From NCBI GenBank assembly GCA_021432605.1, contig MU271153.1, forward strand, positions 124,001-188,000: a stretch of 64,000 nt of DNA. Direction: 5' to 3'. Shown here piece after piece: positions 25,243 to 39,811 of the stretch (position 1 is its first letter; every line of letters begins with the position of its first letter). This stretch comes from Coniochaeta sp. PMI_546. Lineage: Eukaryota; Ascomycota; Sordariomycetes; Coniochaetales; Coniochaetaceae. Below the pieces are notes generated by a model that worked only from the letters and a program-made list of their open reading frames with translations, did no database searches and was not told the origin of the DNA. The position numbers and the translations under genes were made by a program.

Positions 25243-26766
25243 TCAACCTTGAACCAAGTCGGGTGGAATTGGCGTGTCCCTTCTCTGCCCTCCCACCTCG
25301 CTCGCCGAAGGGTCAAGTGAACCCAGCCGCTTGGATCCAAGCAAGGGGGCGCTGCTTCGCGTCGCAACCGGCGTCTCTGTGTCCAAATCCATTTCCATAT
25401 CCAACATGGCCTGCTCGTCAGCATCTGAGTAGAAGCTGCTGGTGTCCGACATTTCCACGTCCGCCTTGCTGTCAAAGGTCGATGACCCGTGGCTCATGAC
25501 TGACTCAACGCTTGGCGTCGGAGGTTCGACTGAGGATGGAGGTGTTATTGCTGACATTGTATCTTGAACTAGCGCAGGTACCTCGATAACGGGTCCTGAA
25601 GGCCGGGCCGGAGCTACCGGAATGACGAGCGAGACGGCCTTTGCTGGGTTGCCTGCTCGGCTCTTTGGACGCGGTGCCGGCATTGCTATTATTGGCACCG
25701 TTGAAGCAGCTGTTACCGCTTGCTTCACGGGTACCGACAGCTTGGGGACGGCGGTGTCTACAGCAGGCTTGAGCGTAGGAGGAATCAAGGGGCTGCCGGA
25801 ATCCGCGTCGTCTGGATCAGCGCCGATGGTCCACACCCACTGCCGTTTCTTCTCCTTCTTCTTCCTGCCCCGCTTCTGGATCCCACCCGTAGGCGATATG
25901 GGTGACGACGCTTGGAGCCCAGCCATCCGCCGACGCATTTCCTCGAATGGGCCAGGCGTCTGACCGCCGTCTTGTGTCTCGCCTGCTGTGTAGGACATGG
26001 TTTGATCAAGAACATTTTCAGGGTCTTCCGCTTGGTTGTAAGGTGAGAATGGAGAGGCGTCATCAGAGAGGAGATCAACGTGGGACTTGACATATGTCTG
26101 GGTCGTGATGGTCTGCTCCAAGGGGCTGTTATAGGCTACCCTTCTTGCCGCCTTTTCTTGAAGACGTTGAGATCGTCTCCGGGGTGAGTCGGGAGATTGC
26201 GTGGAGAGTGGTGGTAACGGAGAGTTGCGGAGGATGCTGTGTAAGTTGCGAGGATGAGTATAAGGGAGCTTGACAAGCGAATTCGGAAATGTTTTCCGTC
26301 GCCGGGGGGTGTTTGGTGACAGCAGGGCGCTACTAGGAACGTCTCTCGCATTGAAGGAGAAGACCGGGTTTGCTGAATTCGATTCGACAGCTCCAGCTGA
26401 CATAGGAGGCGTTGCTGTCATAGCACTTGGAAAGACGACTGCTGGAACCGCCGGTGAGGCTGGATGTGCACTTTGAGGCGTGTCGAGATATGGTCCAAGA
26501 TAAGTAGTCTGCAGCTGACTCGCATTTGCGGTCGCTTGGGTCTGAAGACGGAGGGATGGCTTTGTCTTGATGGCAGTCACCGGCTCAGGGGTGGAACGCT
26601 CGATGGCGGTAACATAGACATTGGAGAGTGTGTTAAAGGACGTGGGTGACTTTGGGTCGATGGCGGCAGCAAGAGTCCTCGACGACCTCACAGTCGGGCA
26701 GTGTGAGATAGCCTTGATCTGGAGCGACAGCCGTGGCTTCCTTGGAGGACTCGAGGGATCCGACAT
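25243..26766 (-). CDS. Disordered fungal protein, function unknown
   Basis: A single exon of 507 residues from the ATG at 26766; an in-frame ATG seven codons upstream (26787) is also possible. The N terminus (MSDPSSPPRKPRLSLQIKAI, then a PKSPTSFNTLSNVYVTAI block) looks like a conserved short region. The rest is low complexity: many SP and TP dipeptides that could be proline-directed kinase sites, a basic RRRSQRLQEKAARR segment, a KRGRKKKEKKRQWVWTIG patch near the middle (a likely nuclear signal followed by two Trp), and an acidic end rich in Asp, Glu and Met. I do not recognise a catalytic domain. It lies on the same strand as the Mug190-like gene and is divergent from POLI. Confidence 0.6.
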   Translation of the reverse strand: MSDPSSPPRKPRLSLQIKAISHCPTVRSSRTLAAAIDPKSPTSFNTLSNVYVTAIERSTPEPVTAIKTKPSLRLQTQATANASQLQTTYLGPYLDTPQSAHPASPAVPAVVFPSAMTATPPMSAGAVESNSANPVFSFNARDVPSSALLSPNTPRRRKTFPNSLVKLPYTHPRNLHSILRNSPLPPLSTQSPDSPRRRSQRLQEKAARRVAYNSPLEQTITTQTYVKSHVDLLSDDASPFSPYNQAEDPENVLDQTMSYTAGETQDGGQTPGPFEEMRRRMAGLQASSPISPTGGIQKRGRKKKEKKRQWVWTIGADPDDADSGSPLIPPTLKPAVDTAVPKLSVPVKQAVTAASTVPIIAMPAPRPKSRAGNPAKAVSLVIPVAPARPSGPVIEVPALVQDTMSAITPPSSVEPPTPSVESVMSHGSSTFDSKADVEMSDTSSFYSDADEQAMLDMEMDLDTETPVATRSSAPLLGSKRLGSLDPSASEVGGQRRDTPIPPDLVQG

Positions 26767-29142
26767 GGCCACGAACTGTCGCCGCAAAGGCGAGAGGAAC
26801 CAGTTGGGTTCGGGGAGATTAACGAGACGAGGATGGAAATATGAGTCTCAAGCAAACTCTTGACCTAGCAAGGCACAATGAATAAGAACAGTCGGAGAGT
26901 ACTAGCTCTCAACGACACCAGATAGCACAGACTAACAGCAAACCAGACCTGAAATTGAAAGGAAACGAATTCTGGGTAGAGGGAAGTTGGGCGGCTATAT
27001 ACAGAGCGACTCGCAAAGTGCGGGCGGCAAGCAACAACTGGTGGCATCCATGTAACTCCGCTTCCAGGCCGGCTTCGGGTTGGGCAAAGTCAAGGTTCAC
27101 AGGAAGCGCCTCGGCGTCAAGGGCTGGCTGAGAGGCTCTGTGGCCTCAGGTCTAATGCGTGCCGTCCCAAAGGCACAGTTAGACGCGACGAGAGAGGCGG
27201 GAGTCAGGAGACCAGAGATCCTTTCCCCGCCCAGAAGCTGCCAAGATCTCGAGATACAACCAAACGGAAAACTTTATTGTGCAGGGGTCTGCTGGAGTGA
27301 CAGGATGCGAGCGTCGCAGTAGCGGGAGACTGTTGAGGTGATGCTTTCTCATCATCTGGACGGCTGGAGGAGCATAGCAGCGAAGGGGAGGCAGAGCACT
27401 GAGAGCAGTCGTCCACTCATCCAGTCGTCCTGCAAGCCCGGCAGAGATGTGGAGTATTGTGGGGCCTCTGGTTGGCTATGGGAAACGAACTAGTGGCTGC
27501 AGAGTGCAGGCGTAAGCGCCTACCCTGGTCGACTCGCGGACGAAGCAGCCAATGGTTGCTGCGCATGCGGCCAAAGAGTCGGCCATCACACCGCGCCTAT
27601 TTTTTTCACTGACATCGTGCATCTTGAGAGACCACGGTCCGGATCGAAGCTCATTCTTCCACTAGACCTCCAGGCAGATTGTCAATCATCTTCTTTTTGC
27701 TTCGTTTGCTTTACTGAATTCCTATAAGATGCTTGTCACGGATGCCCGACCATTTCCATGCTTTACTCCTAGGAAAAAGGATTCACATTGCTGACACTTA
27801 AGCGAGATCTCGCCGCAGCCCATGACGTTGGCGGCCGTGTCAAAGCCACATATCAGACTGTTCCACCTTGCGGTAGGACCCAACTTCAGACGTTCATAGC
27901 CGGCAGCTGTTACCGGTGTTACCGATGTTCCCGGTCAAGCAGTTCGAGTTGGACGCTTTGACCTAAGATCCAACACGCTGATTTGGCCTTCAGGCGCGAT
28001 ATTCTTAGATCAGCCACGTTGGACGTCACCAGACTGTCGGGTTGATCTGCCTCTTCCACAGTTGTCTTAAAGAGTTGTCATCACCGCTTGATATGTCGCG
28101 CTCCATTCTTCTCCAGGCCGCAGTCTTGCAGGTCGGCGCACCCCCGTCTAACCAGGGATCTATCAATGATATCTGTGACGTCTCACACCCGCCGAGTGGA
28201 CAGGACGTTGCAGCCCGTGGAGCCATGCTATGTCGTCTGGAGAGGACCAGTCAATCCCTGCCCGCCGATAAGAAGACTATTAACAGAGTCACTGCTTACG
28301 AGTTTAGTTCTTACTGCAAGCTGGTACAGAGACATTCTCTGGCTTTACCGGCGTGGAGGATCTTTCGCGCAAGTATCATTAACTCTGGAGGATCTTATTA
28401 CGTGTGCCGGACTGCACTTCGGATCCGTAGCCGACCGCTGACCCCGAGATTCTGTTTAAAGTTCCTCGACGGAGGTACCAATAAATTACTGATGTTGAAT
28501 CGATTTCTGTAAGCGGGCAAGCCAATAGAGCTACCACCAACTCGGGGCCAACGGCTTGTTCTATCAAGACACTGCTTCACTGGCTTCCGGAGAGAAATGA
28601 ATGTGTAAGACTCGTATGAATACACGCATCGCAAATGAGTTTGCACTTCTTCGGCAGGCCGTAAGCTCGAGGACGTCTCTTTGGAAACATGTGCTTCCAT
28701 CTCAATATGCCGAAGCTCCATGTTACGCGTGTGATGTTTTGGAAATGCTCGTTCTTAGATCTAGGGTAACGACTTGATACGCTAAACCTACCTTGAGCAC
28801 CAACGAAATAATTCCAGATCGGCTTCAAACTGTCGTTGCCCTATGATTGAGGTGAGTGTTTCGGTGAAGCTGTGTACACATTTGATTAGTAAGCTGTCGA
28901 TTTGACGAACTCACCTTGCTGACCACTAAGGACCTGCGACTGTATGTGACTCGATTTCCATCGACCTCAACAACCGGACTGGGATACGTGGCCCCTTTCC
29001 TCCACGAAATGATCGTACCAGAAACTATGTCTTGAGAAGAGATCTGAAAATATCACAAATTGCCTATGATACATCTCCACCTTCACCCTCAAGAGCGGGC
29101 GGATGAATTCTGCAGAAGCTTACATGATGAGAATCACCAAGT
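26767..29142. other. 2.4 kb intergenic region with no supported gene
   Basis: This lies between two divergent genes. Several frames of 80-156 codons overlap on both strands at 28026..28828, which is typical of GC-rich non-coding DNA. None has a domain, signal peptide or convincing intron. Confidence 0.5.
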
Positions 29143-31006
29143 ATGGATGTCTCGAGGTCCAAGCCTCCACGGAGGAAAGATGACAGAATCATCCTCCACT
29201 TCGTACGTACATGGCTCAGCCACCATTCGCTTTCCGTCCGAAGGCTGACGGTGTTTCCAGGACTACGACTGCTTTTACGCCCAGGTAGCGGAGAACAAGC
29301 AGCCCGCCCTAAAGTCACTACCCCTGGGCATCAAGCAGAAGAGCATCCTGGCAACATGCAACTACGTTGCCCGCCGGCACGGCGTGACCAAACTGATGGG
29401 CATCTCGGATGCCAAGAAGATCTGCCCGGATCTCATCCTCGTCGACGGCGAGGACTTGTCTGCCTTTCGTGACGTCTCCAAGAAGCTTTATCGCCTTTTG
29501 AGGTCGTACTCCTGGAACGGTAAGATTGAGCGGCTGGGTCTGGACGAGGTCTTCCTCGACGTGACCGACATCGTGGCTTACAATGTGGAGTTGCTCAACC
29601 CACATGCCTTGGAGCAGTCCTTCTTCTGTCTCTCCAAGCAGGACCCTGAGTTGGGGTTCAGCTACGATGCCACCGGCATAGCTGGCTGCACACACGGCTC
29701 TTCACCGCCGGCAGACCAAGGGGATGAGAACTTCCCCATGTACCTCCGTCTAGTAGTAGCCTCTCACCTGGCACGGTATCTCCGACTAAAGATTGAAGAA
29801 GAAGGCTACACCTCCGCCTGCGGTATCTCTTCAAACAAAGTTCTAAGCAAACTAGTCGGCACAGTCAACAAGCCCCGCAACCAGACCACCCTCCTCGCCT
29901 TCCACGAAGATGACATATGGTCCTTCATGGACACGCACAACCTGCGCAAGATACCGGGAATAGGCAACCGTATTACCAGTCTCCTGGAAGCGCACGTCCT
30001 AGCCGCAGAACAGGACCCCAATTTCCGCTCTTTCGAAGCCGCAGTGTCGGCTGGACGGGTGCGTACGCACCCTGGCATGTCAGCTCCCACGCTCGAAAAG
30101 CTCCTCGGGGGGCCGGGCGCGGAAAAGGGGATTGGAGAGAAGGTGTGGTGTCTCCTCCACGGCGTCGATAACAGTCCCGTCAAGGATGCGAGCGATATAC
30201 CGACACAGATCAGCATCGAGGATACCTACCAGGGCCTGAATGACATGGCCGAGATAGATCGCCAGCTGCGGCTGCTGTCTAGATCGCTGCTGCGGAGGAT
30301 GCACGTCGATCTTGTGGAGGAGGCAGGAGCGAAGACTCCCTCCCCGCAATCCTCTTCGACAGCCAGCCAGCCGAAGAAGGAGCAGCAGAAGAAGAAGAGG
30401 TGGCTAGCCCACCCAAAAACGATCCGCCTGACAACCCGCCCCTACTTCCGCGCCGACAGCGGCAAGCCGTACAACTACGCGCGCGTCAGCAGGAGCCAAC
30501 AGCTGCCCAATTTCGTGTTCAGCCTCGCTTCCCCACGCGAGGCTGTTGCTGATAAGTTGGTGGACGAGGTCCTTCTTCCCATGCTCCGCCGACTGAACCC
30601 TGCCACTAAGGACTGGAACGTCGGGCTGCTGAACGTGTGCGTGGCGAATATGGAGGTTGCGGCCGGTGAGAATGGCGGTGTCGGGGGTGGGAGAGATATC
30701 AGTGCTATGTTTAGACGGCAAGAGGATGTGCTGAGACAGTTCACAGTCTATGATGACGATGATGATGGAGGTGACGGTGTCGATAAAGTAATGGCCGATG
30801 GTGCCGGTGATAATGTCGGGGTTGACCCCGGCCACCGCAACCATGTGACGGTTGAGGAGGTAGAAAAGAATGAAGAGGACTCAGATGCTGAGCCGTGGGA
30901 GGAAGACGACCGGGATGGCTTGGAGTGCTGCTCTAAATGCGGCCATCTGATACCCAGATTCGCGCTCATAGCCCACGAGAGATACCATGACTTAGAGCCC
31001 GATTAG
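29143..31006 (+). CDS. POLI: Y-family translesion DNA polymerase iota
   Basis: Two exons, 29143..29202 and 29261..31006, give 601 residues; the 58-base intron has a GTACGT donor and a GTTTCCAG acceptor in phase 0. Y-family polymerases copy past damaged bases in nuclear DNA. Seen: DRIILHFDYDCFYAQV with the first metal-binding Asp residues (D21 and D23); CNYVARRHGVTKLMGISDAKK, characteristic of the iota/eta group; the catalytic LGLDE motif (D115, E116); SACGISSNKVLSKLVG; a helix-hairpin-helix-like RKIPGIGN; and a little-finger region with RPYF and RVSRSQQLPNF. An Asp-rich stretch follows. The extreme C terminus is CCSKCGHLIPRFALIAHERYH, a compact CxxC...H...H zinc-finger-like module in the place where ubiquitin-binding zinc fingers occur in related polymerases. 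Its stop is 57 bases from the convergent UTP7 stop. Confidence 0.9.
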
Positions 31007-31063
31007 ATCATATATCACATGGAAGGACGGGTATCATATGCATCACATCTACTAGCAATGCTA

Positions 31064-32772
31064 TTACTCCTTCCTGGCAAATCTCGCCAGCGCAGGCCCA
31101 AGCTCCTTAGCCTTCTCCTTCTGCTCACCATTTCTCCTCTCCTGCCTCTCCTTCCAGATCTCATCCACCTTCATCCTCTTCTCGTCGATAATGTTCTTCT
31201 TCCGCTGTTTCCGCAGGTACTTGCTCAACCCGCTGTTCTTTCCCCTCATCCTATTCCTAATTTCCTCCGCGATGTCCACAGCCGGCGCATCCAAATCCTT
31301 CTCCGCCTGCCGCTGCTGCTCGCTCCGCAGGTCCAGAGCACCAATGAAGTTGGGGTCGAGCGCGATCATCTCTGGCTTGAGCTTGTTGAGCAGCGCCTTG
31401 ACCTCGCCTTCTTGCCGCTGCTTGACGGTCTCGAAGGGGTTAACCTCCATGGCGTCGAAGTTGGCTTCACCGGCGCCGGGCACGATGATGGACGAGAACC
31501 CGTCGGAGTGGCTGATGCCCAACACATCCTCGTAGGGACACCAGCGCACGCGCTCGATGGAGTGCCCCTCGCCGCCCCAGGCCATGTAGGGGCTCTGCAC
31601 CTTCTCCTGCGAAGACCGCTCCTTGTTGAAGAGGCCCTTCCAGATGGTGGTGCGCGTGCCCCATCCCACGGCTGTGAGACCGGTGTCGGATATGCTGACT
31701 GATGACGCCGGGGCGCGGGTGAAATAGTTGTTGACCTCCTTGAACATGCGGATGTCCCAGACGGCCATCTTCATGTCCTGGCCCGTTGAGACCATGTAGC
31801 GGCCTTCGCGGTCGACTGCCAGAGACCGGACGGGGCCTCTATGTGCTAGGAGTTTGACGAGGGGGTCGGAGGAGTTGGGGGACCAGAGGGTCACTGTGCC
31901 GTTTTGATGGCCGACGTGGAGGACGGCGTTGTATGGATTTTGTGTCATTGATACGGGGGAGCCTTGTTTTGTCGCGACCTCAGCGACGATTTGGCCAGTT
32001 GATGTGTCTTGGTATTTGAGTTGGCCGTTTATGCTCTGCTTTTGTCAGCGACGGTCAGGCGTCCGGCAGCGCGACAGGGACTTACCATGGTAGAGAGGAG
32101 GAAGTGGTAAGGAAGGAACTCCATATGTGTGACCTCGCGATGCTTTCTTAAACAATGCAGCTCGACACCGTTTGAGTCGTATATGTAGACGTATTTCTTT
32201 TGAGCCACAGCAAAGTACTGCGAGTTGTGCAGCCACCTCGCATCTCGTACGGTCTCGCCCAACTGCAACTCGCAGCCCAGCTTGCCCTCCCGCCAGTCCA
32301 TAGTCGCTACATGGCCCTTCCGTCCAGCCAGAAGCAACTCGCGTCCGTTCCTTGTATACTCGCAGACATAGGGCCCCAGAGCATCGAGTTTCAGCTCGAA
32401 CCCCTTCTGGGCAGTCTCGAGCGCAACATCGTCTTCGATGTCGGCTTGGCGCACTCGATAGGTCCTTTCCAGCTCGGTCTCGGGCTCGAGGAAGCCGCTT
32501 GTGTGCTCGAGCAGGATCTCGGCATCCTTGGCTTTTACAGCCGCAGCCTGGAACTTGGTCTCGAGGGTCTTGAGGTTCCGTCGTAACTTCTTGTCTCGGA
32601 CATCGCGGACGTCGATCTTCTTGCCTCGACCGTATTGCCTGTCGGCCTGTTTTAACCGTTTGATCTTTGCTTGCTCTGCTTTTGACCGGAGTTTAGTCTT
32701 GGCCGGGACCGTGAGGGCGCCATTTGGCTGCTGTGTGGCCGTAAACACGGCGACTGCTGTTTCGGACTCCAT
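31064..32772 (-). CDS. UTP7: Small-subunit processome WD-repeat protein Utp7
   Basis: Two exons on the minus strand, 32772..32086 and 32035..31064, give 552 residues (GTAAGT donor, AAAGCAG acceptor, phase 0). Utp7 (WDR46 in animals) is part of the nucleolar SSU processome, which makes 18S rRNA. Seen: a basic N terminus with RSKAEQAKIKRLKQADRQYGRG and the ERTYRVRQADI segment; WD-type blades such as GRKGHVATMDW, GHQNGTVTLWSPNS and GRYMVSTGQDMKMAVWDIR; and the C-terminal BING4-type region (WGGEGHSIERVRWCPYEDVL, then PGAGEANFDAMEVNPFE) followed by a Lys/Arg-rich tail (GLSKYLRKQRKKNIIDEKR). Length and order agree with fungal Utp7. It shares a 353-base promoter with TSR1. Confidence 0.93.
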
Positions 32773-33125
32773 GATAGTGATATGTACGCCGCAATTGTGA
32801 AGTAGGCCAAGGATGTCTCTGGATCTGTCCTGTCATTCCTGAATGCCGACTTCAACTTTTTCCCCCCAAACTTTCCAAATCGACCCACTCCCGATAAGCG
32901 ATAAGATAAGAAACACACAATCAGGTTCCTCAAAAAATTCCCAGGGACGATTATTTGCCCCTCAGTGGTACCTTTTATGGGAAGATAGGCTTGAGGCTTA
33001 ACAACTTTGAGAAACACTCGAGTTTGGTTCATATCGTGATAAATCCTGCCAAATTGTCGGTTTTTCAATAATTTGCCAACCTGGCCTCCCTTCCGTACAG
33101 GTTCAAGGCCGGCGGCGACTCCAAG
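32773..33125. promoter_or_regulatory. Bidirectional promoter of UTP7 and TSR1
   Basis: These 353 bases separate the head-to-head start codons of two ribosome biogenesis genes. Seen: three GATAAG words in a row at 32893..32910, with GCGATAAG resembling the yeast PAC element found in ribosome biogenesis promoters, and an A-rich CAAAAAATTC word near 32931-32940 that recalls the RRPE element. These resemblances are by eye. Shared control of the pair is an inference from function and arrangement. Confidence 0.5.
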
Positions 33126-35733
33126 ATGCCTGCCCCAGTCGCAACGGCGCACTCGCATCGGCCGACGACCAAGGTATCGCACAAAGCCTTCAAGTCCAAG
33201 CATGCCACCAAGTCCGCGCTGAGAGACGCTGCCAAAGGTATGATGAGTCACGCCGGATCACCCTCTATGTGACATGCAATCTTCTTTGTGATAATATTTA
33301 GAGTCACAGAATGCCCCCAATTTTGACTAGACATTGACTGACTCCCGTCTGTTCGCTCTTCACACAGGCAAAGTTCCCTCGGAAAAGGGCCAGCGTAAAA
33401 CGCCCCACCAACAAGTCATGTCGAAATTCGACCGCCGGAACCAGAACAAGCAACGCCAGGTGACCAAGTTCAAGGAGCACCAGAAGGAGAACCTGATCTT
33501 CTCGGGGAAAGATGCGGCACCCAGAAATGTTGTCGTTATTCCGCTGTGCCCGGACTGCGATGCTAGGGCCGCTATCAAGCACCTGAACGAGAGCGTCGAC
33601 GTCGAGGCAGAGATTAGCGGCACTACCAACAGGGTACCGATCGATCGCTTCAAGCAGAAGCTCCAGTATATTCCCGTGGAGCGGGACCTCCAAGCCTGCT
33701 TAGATGCTGCGAGAGTCGCCGACTTCGTCGTTCTCGTCCTGTCGGCTGAGGACGAGGTGGACGACCTGGGCGAGCTGATACTCCGCAGTGTTGAGAGCCA
33801 AGGTCTATCCACGCTTTTCACCGTCATCCAGGGGCTTAGTAAGATCGAGCCTGCGAAGCAACGGTTGTCCGTTGTGGCCTCGCTGAAGAGCTACATCACG
33901 CACTTCCACCCCGAGCAGGAGAAGCTCTACAGCCTCGACAATCGGCAAGAATGCAGCAATCTGATGCGGTCGCTTTGCAGCACAACGCCGAAAGGCATTA
34001 GGTGGAGGGACGAGCGCAGTTGGATGTTGGTGGAGGACGTCAAATTCGGTGCCGATGGGTCTCAGTCGACAGTCCTGACGGGTGTTGTCAGGGGTAAGGG
34101 TCTCAAGGCCGACCGGCTTGTCCAGGTCGGTGACTGGGGCACCTTCCAAATAGAAAAGATCACCTCTGCCCCGCTACCGACACATCGGAAGAAGAGGGCA
34201 GATGATACGATGGCTGTGGACGAGACATCTGCAGAGGAGACCCTGGAGGTTCCCGGAGAAGACGCCGACGACTTGGAGGAGCTCGCTCCAGAGGGCGCCA
34301 TTGTAGAAGACGATGACGAGGATATGGACGCTGACGTTGCAACCACTATGACTGGTGCTACGAGGAAGGGCGTGTTGCTCGACGACCACCACTATTTCTC
34401 CGATGACGAGACGCACATGCCGCCGCAACCGAGGAAGTTACCCAAGGGAACTTCTTCCTACCAGGCAGCTTGGTATCTGGACGATAATATCTCGGACTCA
34501 GGGTCAGACCTGGAGGACTACGAGATGCAGGACGTCGAGGAGGCGGCGGCCCAGCCAGAAGACGGAATGGAGGGTTATGCTGGCGCGGAGATGACAGAGG
34601 GCGCGCCCTCGGAATACCCGCGGTCGGAGAAGTTCGAGCAGCCGGACGAACTCGAGGATGCTCGGGATCTGGAAGCCTTCCGGGCTCAGAAACACGACGA
34701 AGCGCGCGACGATCTGGAGTTCCCTGACGAGATCGAGCTTCACCCCAATGTCCTCGCTCGGGAACGGCTGCTCAGGTATCGCGGTCTCAAGAGCCTGAGG
34801 ACGAGTCCGTGGAATCAGGAGGAGGACCGGGATCACGAGCCGGAAGACTGGCGGCGACTGCTGCAGATCCCGCACTACCAGGGTTCGCGCGTCAAGGCCG
34901 CCCGCGAAGCCCTCGTCGGCGGTGTCGCACCCGGCACCCGGGTGCACGTCTACTTGAAGGATGTGCCGTCCGCGATCCGGGAATCATACAACCCTGCCAA
35001 GCCAGTGACGCTGTTCTCTCTCCTCCGCCACGAGAACAAGCGGACAGTCTGCAACGTCCTCATCAACCTCAGCTCCGACCACGAGCACTCCATCAAGGCG
35101 AAGGAGGAGATCATCATGCAGCTCGGCCCGCGGCGCTTCGTCATCAACCCCCTGTTCTCGACGAGCGGCAACACCCCCAACGACGTGCACAAGTACTGCC
35201 GGTACCTGCACCCAGGCCAGTCCGCCGTGGCCACCTTCCTCGGCCCCGTGACGTGGGGTTCCGTGCCGGCGCTCTTCTTCAAGCGCACAAGTCCCGACCC
35301 GGACTCTCCCTCGACCTCCTCCGAGTCGCCCGCGGTCCCCCCGCTATCCCTCGTGGCGACCGGCACCTCCCTCCCGCCCTCCACCAACCGCGTCATCGCC
35401 AAGCGCGTCATCCTGACCGGCCACCCGTACCACATCCACAAGAAGATCGTCACCATCAGGTACATGTTCTTCAACCGCGAGGACGTGGAGTGGTTCAAGG
35501 CCCTGCCGCTGTGGACCAAGCGCGGCAGGACGGGCTATATCAAGGAGGCGCTCGGTACCCACGGGTACTTCAAGGCTACGTTTGACGGGCGCATCAACCC
35601 CCAGGACTCGATTGGCGTTAGTCTCTATAAACGCGTTTGGCCGCGGGAGGCGAGCAGGCTGCGGGGTCTGCTGGATTATGAGGGCGGAGAGGTTGTTGTT
35701 GAGGAGGAGGCTATGGAGGAGGATGTGGCATGA
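33126..35733 (+). CDS. TSR1: Pre-40S ribosome maturation factor Tsr1
   Basis: Two exons, 33126..33237 and 33368..35733, give 825 residues; the 130-base intron has a GTATGA donor and a CACACAG acceptor. Tsr1 is a GTPase-like but catalytically inactive relative of Bms1 that binds the pre-40S particle and blocks early subunit joining. Seen: the N-terminal HSHRPTTKVSHKAFKSKHATK block; PRNVVVIPLCPDCD at the start of the G-domain-like region, where no Walker A lysine motif is present; long acidic stretches (about residues 310-350 and 420-480); and the conserved C-terminal domain with YKNVPS-like YLKDVPSAIRESYNP, LGPRRFVINPLFSTSGNTPNDVHKY in two parts, HPYHIHKKIVTIRYMFFNRED and WTKRGRTGYIKEALGTHGY. 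Length is typical for fungal Tsr1. Confidence 0.94.
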
Positions 35734-38767
<3,034 letters not shown>

Positions 38768-39811
38768 TCAAGCAGCAACAGCAGCAGTCCTCTTGCCCGC
38801 CTCAACGAACTCAGCGAAGGAATCCTTCAGGGTCTCCTTCAGCGGCGTATACTTGATCCCGAGCACGCGCTCAGCCTTGCTGCCATCAATGGCATACACA
38901 CCCTGCGTCAATCCCGATCCCGGCGTGCCCTCCGGGATCCGACTCTTCAGCTCCGGCACATTCTCCCTGAGCAGATCAGCAGCGGTCTGATAGTCAAAGT
39001 GGCTGCCGAACAAGAACCGCTGCCCGCCCGCAGCCGGCGTCTCAAGCGCCAAGATCTGCGCGGTCGCCAGATCCCTCACATCGACGAAGCCCGCGAAGTC
39101 GACAGGCGGGACCTGGGCCGCGTCGAGCAGCTGGGACAGCACGGCCGAGCTTTGGTTCAGGTTCTTGAGGTCGTCGACTCCGTCGACGTGCGGGCCGAAG
39201 ACCCAGGGTGGGTTGATGGCGACGAAGTCGAAGCCGGGCTTGTTGGCCTCTACCCAGTCCCAGGCCGCCTTCTCGGCGAGCTTCTTGCTGGCGCAGTAGG
39301 CTGTCGAGCCGTCCAGGTCGGCCGTTTCCCAGCCCTGCGGGTTCCAGTCCTTCTCGGTGTAGGTGTACCCCGGACGGTAGCCCTGAGACAGGTCGACGTG
39401 TGATGCGAAGGAGCTGGTCAGGACCACGCGGCGGAGGGAGTCGGAGCCGTACTTCTTGGCTGCCTCGAGGACGGCTACGGCGCCGCGGACGGCCGGTTCA
39501 AGGAGGTCGCGCTTGTTGTCGGTGACTTTCAGGGTGAAAGGGGAGGCGAGGTGGATGATGCCCGTGATGGGCTTGGGTGGGTTCTCAAAGGCCGAGGCGT
39601 AGTCGTCGACGACCGTGATGTCGGGCACGTACGCCCAGGAGAGCTGGTCGCCGTACGAGGCAAAGACAGCGCGGAACTTCTGGCTAGACTTCTCGGTGCG
39701 GACGAGGGCGCGGACGTGGTAGCCTCTCTCCAGGGCTTCCTTGATGACGTGGCCGCCGATGTACCCGTTGGCACCTGTTACGAGGATGGTTTGCTCCGAA
39801 GGAGAAGACAT
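38768..39811 (-). CDS. NAD(P)-dependent extended SDR reductase
   Basis: A single exon of 347 residues. It belongs to the extended short-chain dehydrogenase group that includes yeast Gre2-type methylglyoxal/aldehyde reductases and dihydroflavonol reductase-like enzymes. Seen: the N-terminal Rossmann motif TGANGYIGGHV (about residues 12-22); VRALVRTEKSSQKF; the IHLASPF strand; VVLTSSFASH with the active-site Ser; and a YCASK tetrad, the YxxxK signature, near residue 170. INPPWVFGP and FVDVRDLATAQILAL are also typical. No signal peptide is present, so it is cytosolic by inference. The exact substrate cannot be read from the sequence. It may reduce aldehydes or ketones in stress or secondary metabolism, but no biosynthetic cluster surrounds it. 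Confidence 0.9.
   Translation of the reverse strand: MSSPSEQTILVTGANGYIGGHVIKEALERGYHVRALVRTEKSSQKFRAVFASYGDQLSWAYVPDITVVDDYASAFENPPKPITGIIHLASPFTLKVTDNKRDLLEPAVRGAVAVLEAAKKYGSDSLRRVVLTSSFASHVDLSQGYRPGYTYTEKDWNPQGWETADLDGSTAYCASKKLAEKAAWDWVEANKPGFDFVAINPPWVFGPHVDGVDDLKNLNQSSAVLSQLLDAAQVPPVDFAGFVDVRDLATAQILALETPAAGGQRFLFGSHFDYQTAADLLRENVPELKSRIPEGTPGSGLTQGVYAIDGSKAERVLGIKYTPLKETLKDSFAEFVEAGKRTAAVAA

Noticed and set aside
28042-28512. 156-codon plus-strand frame in the POLI upstream region
   Set aside because: No recognisable product and overlapping open frames on both strands.
34809-35585. 258-codon frame inside TSR1
   Set aside because: A shifted frame of the conserved Tsr1 C-terminal domain with Arg/Pro-rich content.
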